From Schauerella fraxinea (GTDB lineage: Bacteria > Pseudomonadota > Gammaproteobacteria > Burkholderiales > Burkholderiaceae_B), in the NCBI GenBank assembly GCA_030849945.1, contig JAVDKK010000005.1, positions 248,001 through 312,000 of the forward strand: DNA of 64,000 nt. Reading direction: 5' to 3'. The notes below the pieces were generated by a model, which had not been told where the DNA came from, made no database searches, and was given only the letters and a program-made list of their open reading frames with translations. The position numbers and the translations under genes are program-made. Every line of letters begins with the position of its first letter. Within the stretch, counting starts at the first letter, position 1. This document shows positions 8,833 to 16,818 of this stretch, piece after piece.

Positions 8833-9584
8833 CCATTACCGTGGAATCCGCGCTCGAACTCGACGGCATCGGCAAGCACTTCGGTGCGCTGGAAGTGCTG
8901 CGCGACATCAACTTCTCGGTTGCCTCCGGTGAGATCGTCGCGCTGCTGGGCGCATCGGGATGCGGCAAGAGCACGCTGCTCAACATCATCTCCGGTTTGC
9001 TCGGCGCCGATCGCGGCACCTTGCGCCTCGATGGCGAGCCGTCGCCCTCGTATACGCACTGGTCGCGCGTGGCCTACATGTTTCAGGAAGATCGTCTCCT
9101 GCCCTGGCGATCGGTGCGCGACAACGTCGCCTTCGGCCTTGAGGCAACGTCGGCATCGCATGCCGAGCGCATCCAGCGAGCAGAGGCGGCACTCGCGCTG
9201 GTCGGGCTCGAGCCCTTCAGTGCCTCATGGCCGCACGAGCTCTCGGGCGGCATGCGCAGCCGTGTGGCCTTGGCGCGCAGTCTCGTCGTCGAACCCACCC
9301 TCCTCTTGATGGACGAACCGTTCTCAAAACTCGATCCGCAAACGCGCAGCCAGATGCACGACGAAGTGCTGCGCCTGCAAGCCTTGACCGGCGCCACGAT
9401 CGTGTTCGTCACGCACGACGTGGAGGAAGCCGTGATTCTGGCCGATCGCGTAGTGGTGCTGGAACCGCGGCCCGGCCGCATCCGCGAGATCGTCGCAGTG
9501 AACCTGCCGCGCCCGCGCGTGCCCACCGATGTGGCCGTCACCGAGCAAACCCGGCAACTCCGTTTGAAGGTGGTGCACGCATGA
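8829..9584 (+). CDS. ABC transporter ATP-binding protein, nitrate/sulfonate/taurine type
   Basis: This is the cytoplasmic ATPase of an SsuB/TauB-type importer, 251 residues. It has Walker A GASGCGKST, the signature LSGGMRSR (the second Gln of the usual LSGGQ is Met) and Walker B LLLMDEPFSKLD. The switch His lies in VFVTHDVEEAV. It overlaps gntR and the permease gene by 4 bp each. It works with the permease and binding protein that follow. Confidence 0.9.
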   Translation: MTITVESALELDGIGKHFGALEVLRDINFSVASGEIVALLGASGCGKSTLLNIISGLLGADRGTLRLDGEPSPSYTHWSRVAYMFQEDRLLPWRSVRDNVAFGLEATSASHAERIQRAEAALALVGLEPFSASWPHELSGGMRSRVALARSLVVEPTLLLMDEPFSKLDPQTRSQMHDEVLRLQALTGATIVFVTHDVEEAVILADRVVVLEPRPGRIREIVAVNLPRPRVPTDVAVTEQTRQLRLKVVHA

Positions 9585-10375
9585 GCACACCCACTGCTGC
9601 CCACCCACGCACGACCGCCTCGCGCGATCTCGCCGCGCTGATCCTGCAACGCACTGCGTTGGCAGGGGTGGTCGTACTGCTGTGGTGGATCGCCGCTTCG
9701 CGCGTGCCCGCCTTTGTCTTGCCTGGCCCCCAACGCGTCTTCAGCGCGATGGTCGCGCTGGTGCAAAGCGGCACGTTCTTTCATGACGTGGGCACCACAC
9801 TCTATCGCGTGCTGGCAGGATTTGCGCTCGGCGCGATCATCGGCACGCCGCTGGGCATCGCGGTGGGTTCGAGCCGTGCGCTTGCACGCTTGTTCGAACC
9901 GTTGCTGGCCGTGCTCAACACCGTGTCGTCCGCCATCTGGGCGGTGTTCGCCATCATCTGGTTCGGCATCTCCAATGGCACCACGATCTTCGTCGTATTC
10001 ATGACGGCGATGCCGTTGATCCTCACGAGCGTATGGCAAGGCGCGAAAACCGTCGATATTCAGCACGTGGATCTCGCGCGCAGTTTTCGCATGAGCCGCC
10101 TGCAGATCCTGCGCAAGATCTATCTGCCCACGATCTTGCCGGCGTTCTTCGGCGGCGCCCGCCTGGCGTTCGGCTTCGGTTGGCGCGTGTCGCTCGTGGC
10201 CGAAACGCTGGGATCGTCCGACGGCATCGGCTACCGGCTGCGCCAGGCCGCGGATCTGGTGCAAACCGATCAGGTGTTTGCGTGGACGGTGCTGCTCATC
10301 ACGCTGATGCTGCTGATCGAAAGCGGGATTCTCAAACCGCTCGAACGTCATTTGTTTCGCTGGAAGCCGCAATAG
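9581..10375 (+). CDS. ABC transporter permease, SsuC/TauC type
   Basis: This is a 264-residue inner-membrane permease with the BPD_transp_1 fold. The start is the ATG at 9581, in the ATGA overlap with the ATPase stop. Upstream codons of the longer frame are a shadow of the ATPase gene. The EAA-like cytoplasmic loop is seen around DLARSFRMSRLQILRKIYLP (about residues 165-184). It pairs with the upstream ATPase and the downstream binding protein. Confidence 0.9.
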   Translation: MSTPTAAHPRTTASRDLAALILQRTALAGVVVLLWWIAASRVPAFVLPGPQRVFSAMVALVQSGTFFHDVGTTLYRVLAGFALGAIIGTPLGIAVGSSRALARLFEPLLAVLNTVSSAIWAVFAIIWFGISNGTTIFVVFMTAMPLILTSVWQGAKTVDIQHVDLARSFRMSRLQILRKIYLPTILPAFFGGARLAFGFGWRVSLVAETLGSSDGIGYRLRQAADLVQTDQVFAWTVLLITLMLLIESGILKPLERHLFRWKPQ

Positions 10376-10481
10376 TCAGGCGATGCAGCAGGCTGATTCG
10401 CCCGCCGTGCAAGCCAACATCCGCCGCCATGCTGTCTTCGGATGTCGCCTTCCGATATCGCCTTTGCATTCAGCCGTTGCC

Positions 10482-10509
10482 TTTCGCATTTCGCCTTTCG
10501 CATTTCGCA
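10482..10509 (+). repeat. 7-bp tandem repeat, TTTCGC(A/C) x4
   Basis: Four consecutive 7-bp units reading TTTCGCA, TTTCGCC, TTTCGCA and TTTCGCA fill 10482-10509, followed by a degenerate fifth unit, TTTCCTC. The array lies in the 187-bp gap between the permease and binding-protein genes, about 54 bp before the binding-protein start. It is noncoding in the chosen annotation. It could be neutral or could change the spacing of the leader. Confidence 0.75.
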
Positions 10510-10562
10510 TTTCCTCTTTTCACTTATTCGATATCTCGTCACCGATCAGGAACACCGTCATC

Positions 10563-11552
10563 ATGAAACTTAAAGCCCTCTTCACCAGCGCCGTGGTCGC
10601 CGCCGCCGCACTCACGGCCACCCTCCCCGCACACGCCGCCGAAAAAGTGCGCATCGGCTACTGGAGCAGCGGTGTGAGCCTGGGCCTGGGCGCCGTGCTC
10701 GAAGCCAGCCCGTTTCTGAAGAACCAAGGCCTGGAGGTCGAGTTCGTCAAGTTCCCGGACGTGAACGCCCCGCTACGCGCGCTGGCCTCCAACTCGATCG
10801 ACCTGGCGTTCGGTGCCCCCGCCGCCGGCGTCTTCAGTGCCGCCTCCGACGGCGTGCCGATCAAGGTGTTTGCCGCAACCCAACCTGCCGACGTGCAGTT
10901 CGTGGTGCCGGAAGGCTCGCCCATCAAAAGCCTGGCCGATCTGAAAGGCAAGAAAGTGGGCATGTCGCCCGCCGGTAGCTCCGTTGCCGTCATCGCGGGC
11001 ACCGTGCTCGCCGGCAACGCCGGCATCAAAGCCAATGACTTCTCGCTGGTAGGCGGCAACGAATCACGCCTCGCGCAATTCCTGGTTCAAAAGCAGGTGG
11101 ACGCCGCCGCGCTGCGCTCGGTCACGGTCGCGCAACTCGATGAATTAAAGGTCACCCGCATCGGCACCTTCGCCGAAGAATGGCAGAAGCTCACCAAAAC
11201 GGATGCCGTGCCCTACATCGGCATCGGCGCCGTGCGCAGCGAGTTCGTGGCCCAACATCCCGACACGGTGGCCAAAGTGATCGCCGGCTTGCGCCAAACA
11301 TTGGCATGGGGCGACACGCACCGCGATGAGGTCGTGAGCATCCTGCAAAAGAGCGCGAACCTGCCCGAGAAAGACGCCAAGGTATACGTGAGCCTGTGGA
11401 ACGACATGAACCGCGTGAGCTTCGAGCCGGCCGACATCGCCACGCTCAAGCTGCAACACAAAGCCTTCGTTGAAAGCGGCGCCATCAAGGGCGACATCAG
11501 CGACGACCTCTTCGTGACCGGCCCGTATACCGCCGCCAAATCAATCAAGTAA
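10563..11552 (+). CDS. ABC transporter substrate-binding protein (SsuA/TauA/NMT1-like)
   Basis: This is a periplasmic binding protein of 329 residues with a Sec signal peptide (about residues 1-24, ending A-H-A-A). The mature protein starts EKVRIGYWSSGVSLGLGAVL, the usual first strand of the family. The ATG at 10563 has a nearby AGGA-like ribosome-binding site; the frame extends upstream to 10383 only through repeat-rich noncoding DNA. It completes the three-part importer with the ATPase and permease upstream. Ligands of this family include sulfonates, nitrate and thiamine precursors; the one here is unknown. A 13-bp duplication overlaps the stop codon. Confidence 0.88.
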   Translation: MKLKALFTSAVVAAAALTATLPAHAAEKVRIGYWSSGVSLGLGAVLEASPFLKNQGLEVEFVKFPDVNAPLRALASNSIDLAFGAPAAGVFSAASDGVPIKVFAATQPADVQFVVPEGSPIKSLADLKGKKVGMSPAGSSVAVIAGTVLAGNAGIKANDFSLVGGNESRLAQFLVQKQVDAAALRSVTVAQLDELKVTRIGTFAEEWQKLTKTDAVPYIGIGAVRSEFVAQHPDTVAKVIAGLRQTLAWGDTHRDEVVSILQKSANLPEKDAKVYVSLWNDMNRVSFEPADIATLKLQHKAFVESGAIKGDISDDLFVTGPYTAAKSIK

Positions 11553-11569
11553 AGCCATCAAGTAAAGCC
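11544..11569 (+). repeat. 13-bp perfect tandem duplication at a stop codon
   Basis: ATCAAGTAAAGCC occurs twice in direct succession (11544-11556 and 11557-11569). The first copy encodes the last residues Ile-Lys and the TAA stop of the binding-protein gene. The second copy repeats the same stop downstream. This looks like a recent slippage or duplication event with no coding effect. Confidence 0.85.
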
Positions 11570-11648
11570 GATTTCAAGGCCATCGATGAGGCGGTCGCAT
11601 TCGACCACCCACTGCGGCCCGCGTATTCCATCAATCAAGGAGCATCAC

Positions 11649-12665
11649 TTGAGCAACACCATGAAAGCACTCGTTTTGTCGGAGCACGGCGACCTCGACC
11701 AACTGAAAGTGGTTACCGACCGCGCTCGCCCGCAAGCGACTGAAGGCCATGTCGTGATCCGCGTCAAAGCATCGTCGTTCAATTATCACGACGTGTTCAC
11801 CGTGAAAGGCATGCCCGGCATCAAAGTGCCGCTGCCCGTCATCATCGGTCTGGACCTGGCTGGCGAGATCGTCGAACTTGGCGCCGGCGTCACCGGCTGG
11901 AACGTGGGCGACCGCGTGCTCGTCAACCCGCTCAACCGCAGCAAAGGCCTGATGGGCGAAATGCTCGATGGCGGCATGGCCGAATACTGCCTGGTTTCGG
12001 AACCGCAACTGATCGCCTTGCCCGAAGCCGTGAGCTTCGAAGCTGCAGCCTCGTTGCCCGTAGCCTACGGCACCGCCCACCGCATGCTGATCACGCACAA
12101 CACCGTGAAAGCCGGTGACCGCGTGTTGATCCTGGGCGCCAGCGGCGGCGTGGGCACTGCCTGCATCGTGCTCGCTAAATTGCTGGGCGCCGAAGTGATC
12201 GCCTGCGCCGGCAGCGACGAGAAAGCCGAACGCCTGAAGGAACTGGGCGCCGATCACGTCGTGAACTACCGCACCACCGACTTCTCGAAGTGGGCCATCG
12301 AACGCTACGGCAAGCCGCAACGCCGCAACTACGAAGGCGGCGTGGACGTGGTGATCAACTTCACCGGCGGCGATACGTGGCTGCCGTCGCTCAAGTGCAT
12401 CAAGCGCGGCGGCACCCTGCTCGTGTGCGGCGCCACTGCCGGTCACGATCCCAAGGAAGACCTGCGCTACGTGTGGAGTTTCGAACTCAACATCCGCGGC
12501 TCGAACAGCTTCTACGACGAAGACCTCAAGGCCCTGCTCAACCTGATTGCCGAAGGCAAGATCGAACCCATCATCGATCGTGTGCTTCCGCTGGAACAAG
12601 CCGCCGAAGGGCTTGCGCTGATCCGCGACCGCGAGGTGTTGGGCAAGGTGGTGGTGGCGCCGTAA
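11649..12665 (+). CDS. Zinc-type/quinone-oxidoreductase-like dehydrogenase (MDR superfamily)
   Basis: This medium-chain dehydrogenase/reductase has 338 residues. It has a GroES-like N-terminal domain and a Rossmann domain with VLILGASGGVGTACI. The start is best placed at TTG 11649: an AAGGAG motif at 11637-11642 lies 6 bp before it but 18 bp before the alternative ATG at 11661. No structural-zinc Cys cluster is visible, so it resembles zinc-independent quinone reductases or crotonyl-CoA reductase-like enzymes. It is transcribed with the importer, thioesterase and ligase and may reduce an enone or enoyl intermediate (inference). Confidence 0.82.
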   Translation: MSNTMKALVLSEHGDLDQLKVVTDRARPQATEGHVVIRVKASSFNYHDVFTVKGMPGIKVPLPVIIGLDLAGEIVELGAGVTGWNVGDRVLVNPLNRSKGLMGEMLDGGMAEYCLVSEPQLIALPEAVSFEAAASLPVAYGTAHRMLITHNTVKAGDRVLILGASGGVGTACIVLAKLLGAEVIACAGSDEKAERLKELGADHVVNYRTTDFSKWAIERYGKPQRRNYEGGVDVVINFTGGDTWLPSLKCIKRGGTLLVCGATAGHDPKEDLRYVWSFELNIRGSNSFYDEDLKALLNLIAEGKIEPIIDRVLPLEQAAEGLALIRDREVLGKVVVAP

Positions 12666-12861
12666 CGGGCGCATGGTCATGGGCGAATGTGCGTTGCCTA
12701 TCCCGCTGTGTTGAGCAACCGCAAGGCGCCCGACAAGCGACGCCAATGCCCAAAAGCCCATCCACCGTGCGTGCAGCAATCCGACACGCATTATTCCATT
12801 TGCATGCACTGCGGCGCTTCAGCGCCACGTGCATAACCGATTCAATCAAAGGAAAGATTCA

Positions 12862-13287
12862 ATGACTTCCACCACGCTTCCCACCAAAGAAGAGATCGAA
12901 GCCAAGCTGCAACGCGGCCCCTACCATCAATGGCTCGGCATCACCGTCGAATCGGTGGGTGAAGGTGAGATCACGCTGCGCGCCAAGTGGCGCGACGAAT
13001 GGGTCGTCAATCCCGACAAGGGCTATACGCACGGCGGCATCCTCGCTGCGCTCGTCGACCTCACCGCAGATTGGGCGCTCGTCTCCAAAACCGGCCGCGG
13101 CGTGCCCACCATCGACCTGCGCGTGGACTACCACCGCCCCGCGCCGCCGGGCGACCTGCGCGTCACCGGCAAGGTCATCAAGTTCGGCTCGCAAATCTCA
13201 GTGGCCGAAGCCCAAGTCTTCGACATCGACAACAAGCTGGTCGCCAGCGGCCGCGGCGTGTACTCGACCGCGGTTCCCAAAGCGTAA
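12862..13287 (+). CDS. PaaI-family hotdog-fold thioesterase
   Basis: This small acyl-CoA thioesterase of 141 residues hydrolyses thioesters in the cytoplasm, often of aromatic acyl-CoAs. The hotdog signature NPDKGYTHGGILAALVDL (about residues 50-67) is clear. It is followed by TIDLRVDYHRPAPPGDL. The ATG at 12862 follows an AAAGGAAAG ribosome-binding site; an ATG at 12829 in frame lacks one. It lies between the oxidoreductase and acyl-CoA synthetase genes. That suggests it releases CoA from a pathway product or a dead-end thioester. Confidence 0.85.
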   Translation: MTSTTLPTKEEIEAKLQRGPYHQWLGITVESVGEGEITLRAKWRDEWVVNPDKGYTHGGILAALVDLTADWALVSKTGRGVPTIDLRVDYHRPAPPGDLRVTGKVIKFGSQISVAEAQVFDIDNKLVASGRGVYSTAVPKA

Positions 13288-13378
13288 TGCGCAGCGCCAA
13301 GCCGTCTGAAGCGCGCGACGCGCGTTGACGCCGCTTTCGTCAGACCGCGTCATCCCGCAATCAGACCGCTTGGCCATC

Positions 13379-14944
13379 ATGAGACACACTGCAATGAACA
13401 CCGCTGGAAACCTGGGCGCCATCATCGACACTTCCCGCGATCTGGACAAAGTCGCACTGATCGGCGTGGACGGAAAGCCCGAAGCGCCGGCGCGGCACTA
13501 CACCTATCGCGACATCGATGCGCTGGCCAACGGCGTGGCCCGTACGCTTGCCGCGCGCGGCTACGCCCCCGGCAGCCGCATCGCCCTGCTCGCTGCCAAC
13601 TCGGTGCCCTATGTGGCCGCCGTGCTCGGCATCATGCGCGCGGGCTTGATTGCCGTGCCCGTGAACTTCAAGTTCCCGGCGGCACTGATCGCCTACGTGT
13701 TGGCCGACAGCGGCGCCGAACTGGTGTTCTACGACGCCGCGCGCCGCGACGCACTGCCGCCCACGATCGACGCGGTTGCCTTGGCCGCCGCGGACGGTAC
13801 GCCGCTCGCCGGTTTCACCGACCCCGGATCGTTCGTCGCGGTGCAGCCCGCCTCGGCAGACACCCCGGCCCTCATGCTGTACACCTCAGGCTCCACGGGC
13901 AAACCAAAAGGCGTGCTGCTGTCGCACGCCAGCCATCTCTGGATCGTGAACACCCGCCGCATCGCCACCCCACTGGACGACGAGCGCGCCCTGATCGCGG
14001 CGCCCCTGTATCACATGAACGCGCTGGCGCTCATGCTGCTCTCGCTGGCGTCGCACGCCACCACCGTCTTGCTACCGCAGTTCAACGCCGCCGAATACCT
14101 GCGCGCCATCGCCCAGTACCGCTGCACCTGGCTCACCGCCGTGCCGCCCATGATCGCGATGATGCTGCAAGAAAAAGCCTTGATCGCCACCACGGATCTA
14201 TCGTCGGTGCGCGTGATCCGAATGGGCTCCGCCCCTGTCAGCCCAAGCCTGCTCACCGCCATTCACCACCTTCTGCCGAACGCCCGCGTGATCAATGCGT
14301 ATGGCACCACGGAAGGCGGACCGGTCGTGTTCGGGCCGCACCCGGAAGGCAAACCCACGCCCCCGTTGTCAGTGGGCTATCCGCATCCGGCCGTGTCGAT
14401 CCGCCTGGATCGCGGAGGAGATGAGGGTGAGCACGATCTGGTCGACAGCGAGAATCAAGGCATCCTCGCCCTAAAAAGCCCCGGCGTCATGCTCGGTTAT
14501 CACCAGCGCCCAGACGTCAAGTATCCGATCAGTGCCGACGGCTTTTATTCCACAGGTGACGTGTTTCGCCGCGATGCCGACGGCTTCTATTATTTCGTGG
14601 GCCGGCGCGACGACATGTTTGTGAGTGGCGGCGAAAACATCTATCCGGGCGAAGTGGAAAAAATGCTTGAGCAACACCCCGCCGTCGAACAAGCCGTGGT
14701 GGTGCCGGTGGATGACGACATCAAAGGCCAAAAACCCGTGGCATTTGTGGTGCGACGCGAAGGTGGCACCGTCGATGCACAGGCGCTCAAAACGTACGCC
14801 TTGGAAAATGCGCCCGCGTATCAGCATCCCCGCCAGGTATGGTTCGTGGACAACTTTCCGCTTGCGTCCACGAACAAGATCGATCGCAGTGCGCTAAAGG
14901 CTGACGCTGCGGCGCGGTTGAAGGATCTTGCTCGTCAAGGTTGA
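13379..14944 (+). CDS. Acyl-CoA synthetase (AMP-forming)
   Basis: This is an ANL-superfamily adenylating enzyme that activates a carboxylic acid with ATP and CoA. It is about 521 residues from ATG 13379; 13394 and a TTG at 13325 are alternatives. The P-loop LYTSGSTGKPKG, the INAYGTTEGG motif, the hinge region YYFVGRRDDMFVSGGENIYP and the catalytic Lys in STNKIDRSALK near the C-terminus are all visible. It is the last gene of the plus-strand catabolic operon. The substrate is probably an aromatic or branched acid produced by the flavin monooxygenase pathway (inference). Confidence 0.88.
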   Translation: MRHTAMNTAGNLGAIIDTSRDLDKVALIGVDGKPEAPARHYTYRDIDALANGVARTLAARGYAPGSRIALLAANSVPYVAAVLGIMRAGLIAVPVNFKFPAALIAYVLADSGAELVFYDAARRDALPPTIDAVALAAADGTPLAGFTDPGSFVAVQPASADTPALMLYTSGSTGKPKGVLLSHASHLWIVNTRRIATPLDDERALIAAPLYHMNALALMLLSLASHATTVLLPQFNAAEYLRAIAQYRCTWLTAVPPMIAMMLQEKALIATTDLSSVRVIRMGSAPVSPSLLTAIHHLLPNARVINAYGTTEGGPVVFGPHPEGKPTPPLSVGYPHPAVSIRLDRGGDEGEHDLVDSENQGILALKSPGVMLGYHQRPDVKYPISADGFYSTGDVFRRDADGFYYFVGRRDDMFVSGGENIYPGEVEKMLEQHPAVEQAVVVPVDDDIKGQKPVAFVVRREGGTVDAQALKTYALENAPAYQHPRQVWFVDNFPLASTNKIDRSALKADAAARLKDLARQG

Positions 14945-14996
14945 AGACCCTCTGCGTTAACCGAACGATTGCGTTATACGACGATCGTATCCGCGA

Positions 14997-15956
14997 CTAT
15001 GACGGTATCCGCGACTTTGACGCGCTCGCCTCATACACCGCCTGCGCTGCCGTCAGATCTTCGATCGCATTGCCTACCGCTTTGAAGATCGTTATCGCGG
15101 CATCATCTCGCCGTCCCGCCGACTGTCCGCTGATAAGCGCATGCAGATCTCCCGCAATGCCGTCGCTTGCCAACGCACCGGCCTCGATCGCCTGCAGTAA
15201 ATCGCCCGATTTCTTCAGCGCCTCGTACGTATCCACAAACACCTGACCGCGCGCCCGTTCAAAGCACGCCGCATCGCTCTCGATCATCACCGGCTTGAAA
15301 CTACCGATCAGATCGAGGTGAGTACCAGGGCGCAACCACTCCCCTTTTACCAACGGCGTTTCCGACAACGTGGCGCAGCTCACGATATCCGCCACCTGCA
15401 CCGCATCGCGAAGGTCGGGCGCAACCTCCGCCTGCCAGCCCGCATTGTTCAACGTATCGACAAAGCGCTGCGCACTCTCCGGCCGGTGATTCCAAACCAG
15501 CACCCGCTCGATCGGACGCACACTGCGCATCGCCTCAGGCAGCAACTGGGCGATCCGCCCCGTACCCAGCACCACTAACGTCTTCGAATCCGCTCGGGAT
15601 AAATATCGCGCCCCCAGCGCCGCGGCCGCCGCCGTGCGATATGCCGTCAGGATATCGCCATCGAGTTGCGCCAACGGCACACCCGTGCGCGCATCGAATA
15701 ACGTGTACGTGGCATGTAATCCGGGCAATCCAGCTGCGCCATTCTGCGGAAAGATATTGATGATCTTGACGCCGTAATACCCGTCGCTATTCCAGGCCGG
15801 CATGATCAGCGACGTGCCGTGCGCGCCGCCCACCGAAATATCGTGCACGTGCCGCGCAGGCACATCCAGAGGCGCAGCGAAAGCTAAATCCAGTGCCGGT
15901 ACCAAGCGCCCAAAGGACAGGCCTTGAGCAGTGAGTTGCGCATTCAAAGAGAGCAT
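14997..15956 (-). CDS. Ornithine cyclodeaminase/mu-crystallin family protein
   Basis: This 319-residue NAD(P)-binding protein contains the family motif DGDILTAYRTAAAAALGARYLSR in two parts (DGDILTAYRTAA and ALGARYLSR, about residues 98-120). A Rossmann segment VVLGTGRIAQLLPEA follows. Members include ornithine cyclodeaminase, alanine dehydrogenase and ketimine reductases, so the reaction is open. It converges with the acyl-CoA synthetase gene (52 bp gap) and diverges from the osmC gene. The start ATG at 15956 begins directly with the domain. Confidence 0.82.
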   Translation of the reverse strand: MLSLNAQLTAQGLSFGRLVPALDLAFAAPLDVPARHVHDISVGGAHGTSLIMPAWNSDGYYGVKIINIFPQNGAAGLPGLHATYTLFDARTGVPLAQLDGDILTAYRTAAAAALGARYLSRADSKTLVVLGTGRIAQLLPEAMRSVRPIERVLVWNHRPESAQRFVDTLNNAGWQAEVAPDLRDAVQVADIVSCATLSETPLVKGEWLRPGTHLDLIGSFKPVMIESDAACFERARGQVFVDTYEALKKSGDLLQAIEAGALASDGIAGDLHALISGQSAGRRDDAAITIFKAVGNAIEDLTAAQAVYEASASKSRIPS

Positions 15957-16077
15957 TTTGTTTCCATAGGGCGCCAGTCGCGCCCGCCCCTGTCCGGCAT
16001 GGCACGTGCTAGCGATTCACGGGTTCAACTACAGCGAGCGTGAAGACCCCCGCCGCACCTCAACCAAGGAGTTTCGC

Positions 16078-16503
16078 ATGAAAAAACACGCATCCGCAGT
16101 TTGGCAAGGCGACCTGAAAACAGGTAAAGGACAGATTTCGACCGAAAGCGGCGCGCTCAAAGCGCAGCCCTACGGCTTCAACACCCGCTTTGAAGGCGCC
16201 CCGGGCACCAATCCCGAAGAATTGATCGGCGCGGCGCACGCCGGCTGCTTTTCGATGGCCCTGTCGATGATTCTCGGCGAAGCTAAGCTCACGGCAGACA
16301 AGATCGAAACCAAGGCAGAGGTCACGTTGGACAAGCTGGATGACGGCTTTGCCATCACGGCAATCCACCTGACGGTTGTGGCGACGATCCCCGGTGCCGA
16401 CGCCAAGGCATTTGAAGAAGCCGCCAACAAGGCCAAGGCCGGTTGCCCAGTTTCCAAGGTGCTCAACGCCAAGATCACCATGGACGCCAAGCTGGCCTCC
16501 TGA
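16078..16503 (+). CDS. OsmC-family peroxiredoxin
   Basis: This 141-residue protein of the OsmC subfamily reduces organic hydroperoxides with two conserved cysteines. Both are seen: one in GAAHAGCFSMALS (about residue 60) and one in AKAGCPVSKVLNA (about residue 125). The ATG at 16078 follows CAAGGAG; the frame upstream to 16006 has no ribosome-binding site. It is a single gene with a strong terminator after it. It would act in the cytoplasm against lipid or organic peroxides. Confidence 0.92.
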   Translation: MKKHASAVWQGDLKTGKGQISTESGALKAQPYGFNTRFEGAPGTNPEELIGAAHAGCFSMALSMILGEAKLTADKIETKAEVTLDKLDDGFAITAIHLTVVATIPGADAKAFEEAANKAKAGCPVSKVLNAKITMDAKLAS

Positions 16504-16548
16504 TCGAATCGAATAGCGGCCTCGGCCGCTGTTTGACGCTTCAACAAG

Positions 16549-16572
16549 CGCCCGCGCGATCGCGGGCGTTTT
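16549..16572 (+). terminator. Intrinsic terminator of osmC
   Basis: A perfect 8-bp GC-rich stem, CGCCCGCG and CGCGGGCG, with a 4-nt CGAT loop is followed by TTTT. It lies 46 bp after the osmC stop. Confidence 0.85.
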
Positions 16573-16818
16573 CGATCCCGCCGCTTTTGATGTGCAGATC
16601 TGGCAACGCACAATCCTAATCTCAGATCATCGCGGTGCCGGAAAGTAGTGTTGCCATTTCGCTAGACATCTTGACCCTTTGGACCAACGGGCTGCACCGT
16701 TCTTCGTCGGCGATCCGTTGTGGCAGTATCGCTAAAAACTATCGTCAATCAGAATTCAATTAATTAGACGTTCAGCACGCCAAACCGCACAATCACTGAG
16801 CCTCTCCTGGACGTCCGC
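16573..16818. other. Leader/intergenic region before the Nramp gene
   Basis: About 246 bp that include an AT-rich stretch around 16730-16770, probably the nramp promoter. I looked for a manganese (yybP-ykoY) riboswitch and for a MntR-type inverted repeat and saw neither clearly. No gene is apparent. Confidence 0.4.

Noticed and set aside
14976..14990. ATACGA-CGA-TCGTAT inverted repeat after the acyl-CoA synthetase gene
   Set aside because: The stem is short and AT-rich with no following T-run, and no regulator is adjacent.
16573..16818. Possible manganese riboswitch upstream of the Nramp gene
   Set aside because: The conserved yybP-ykoY core elements could not be found. A covariance-model search would be needed to reconsider.
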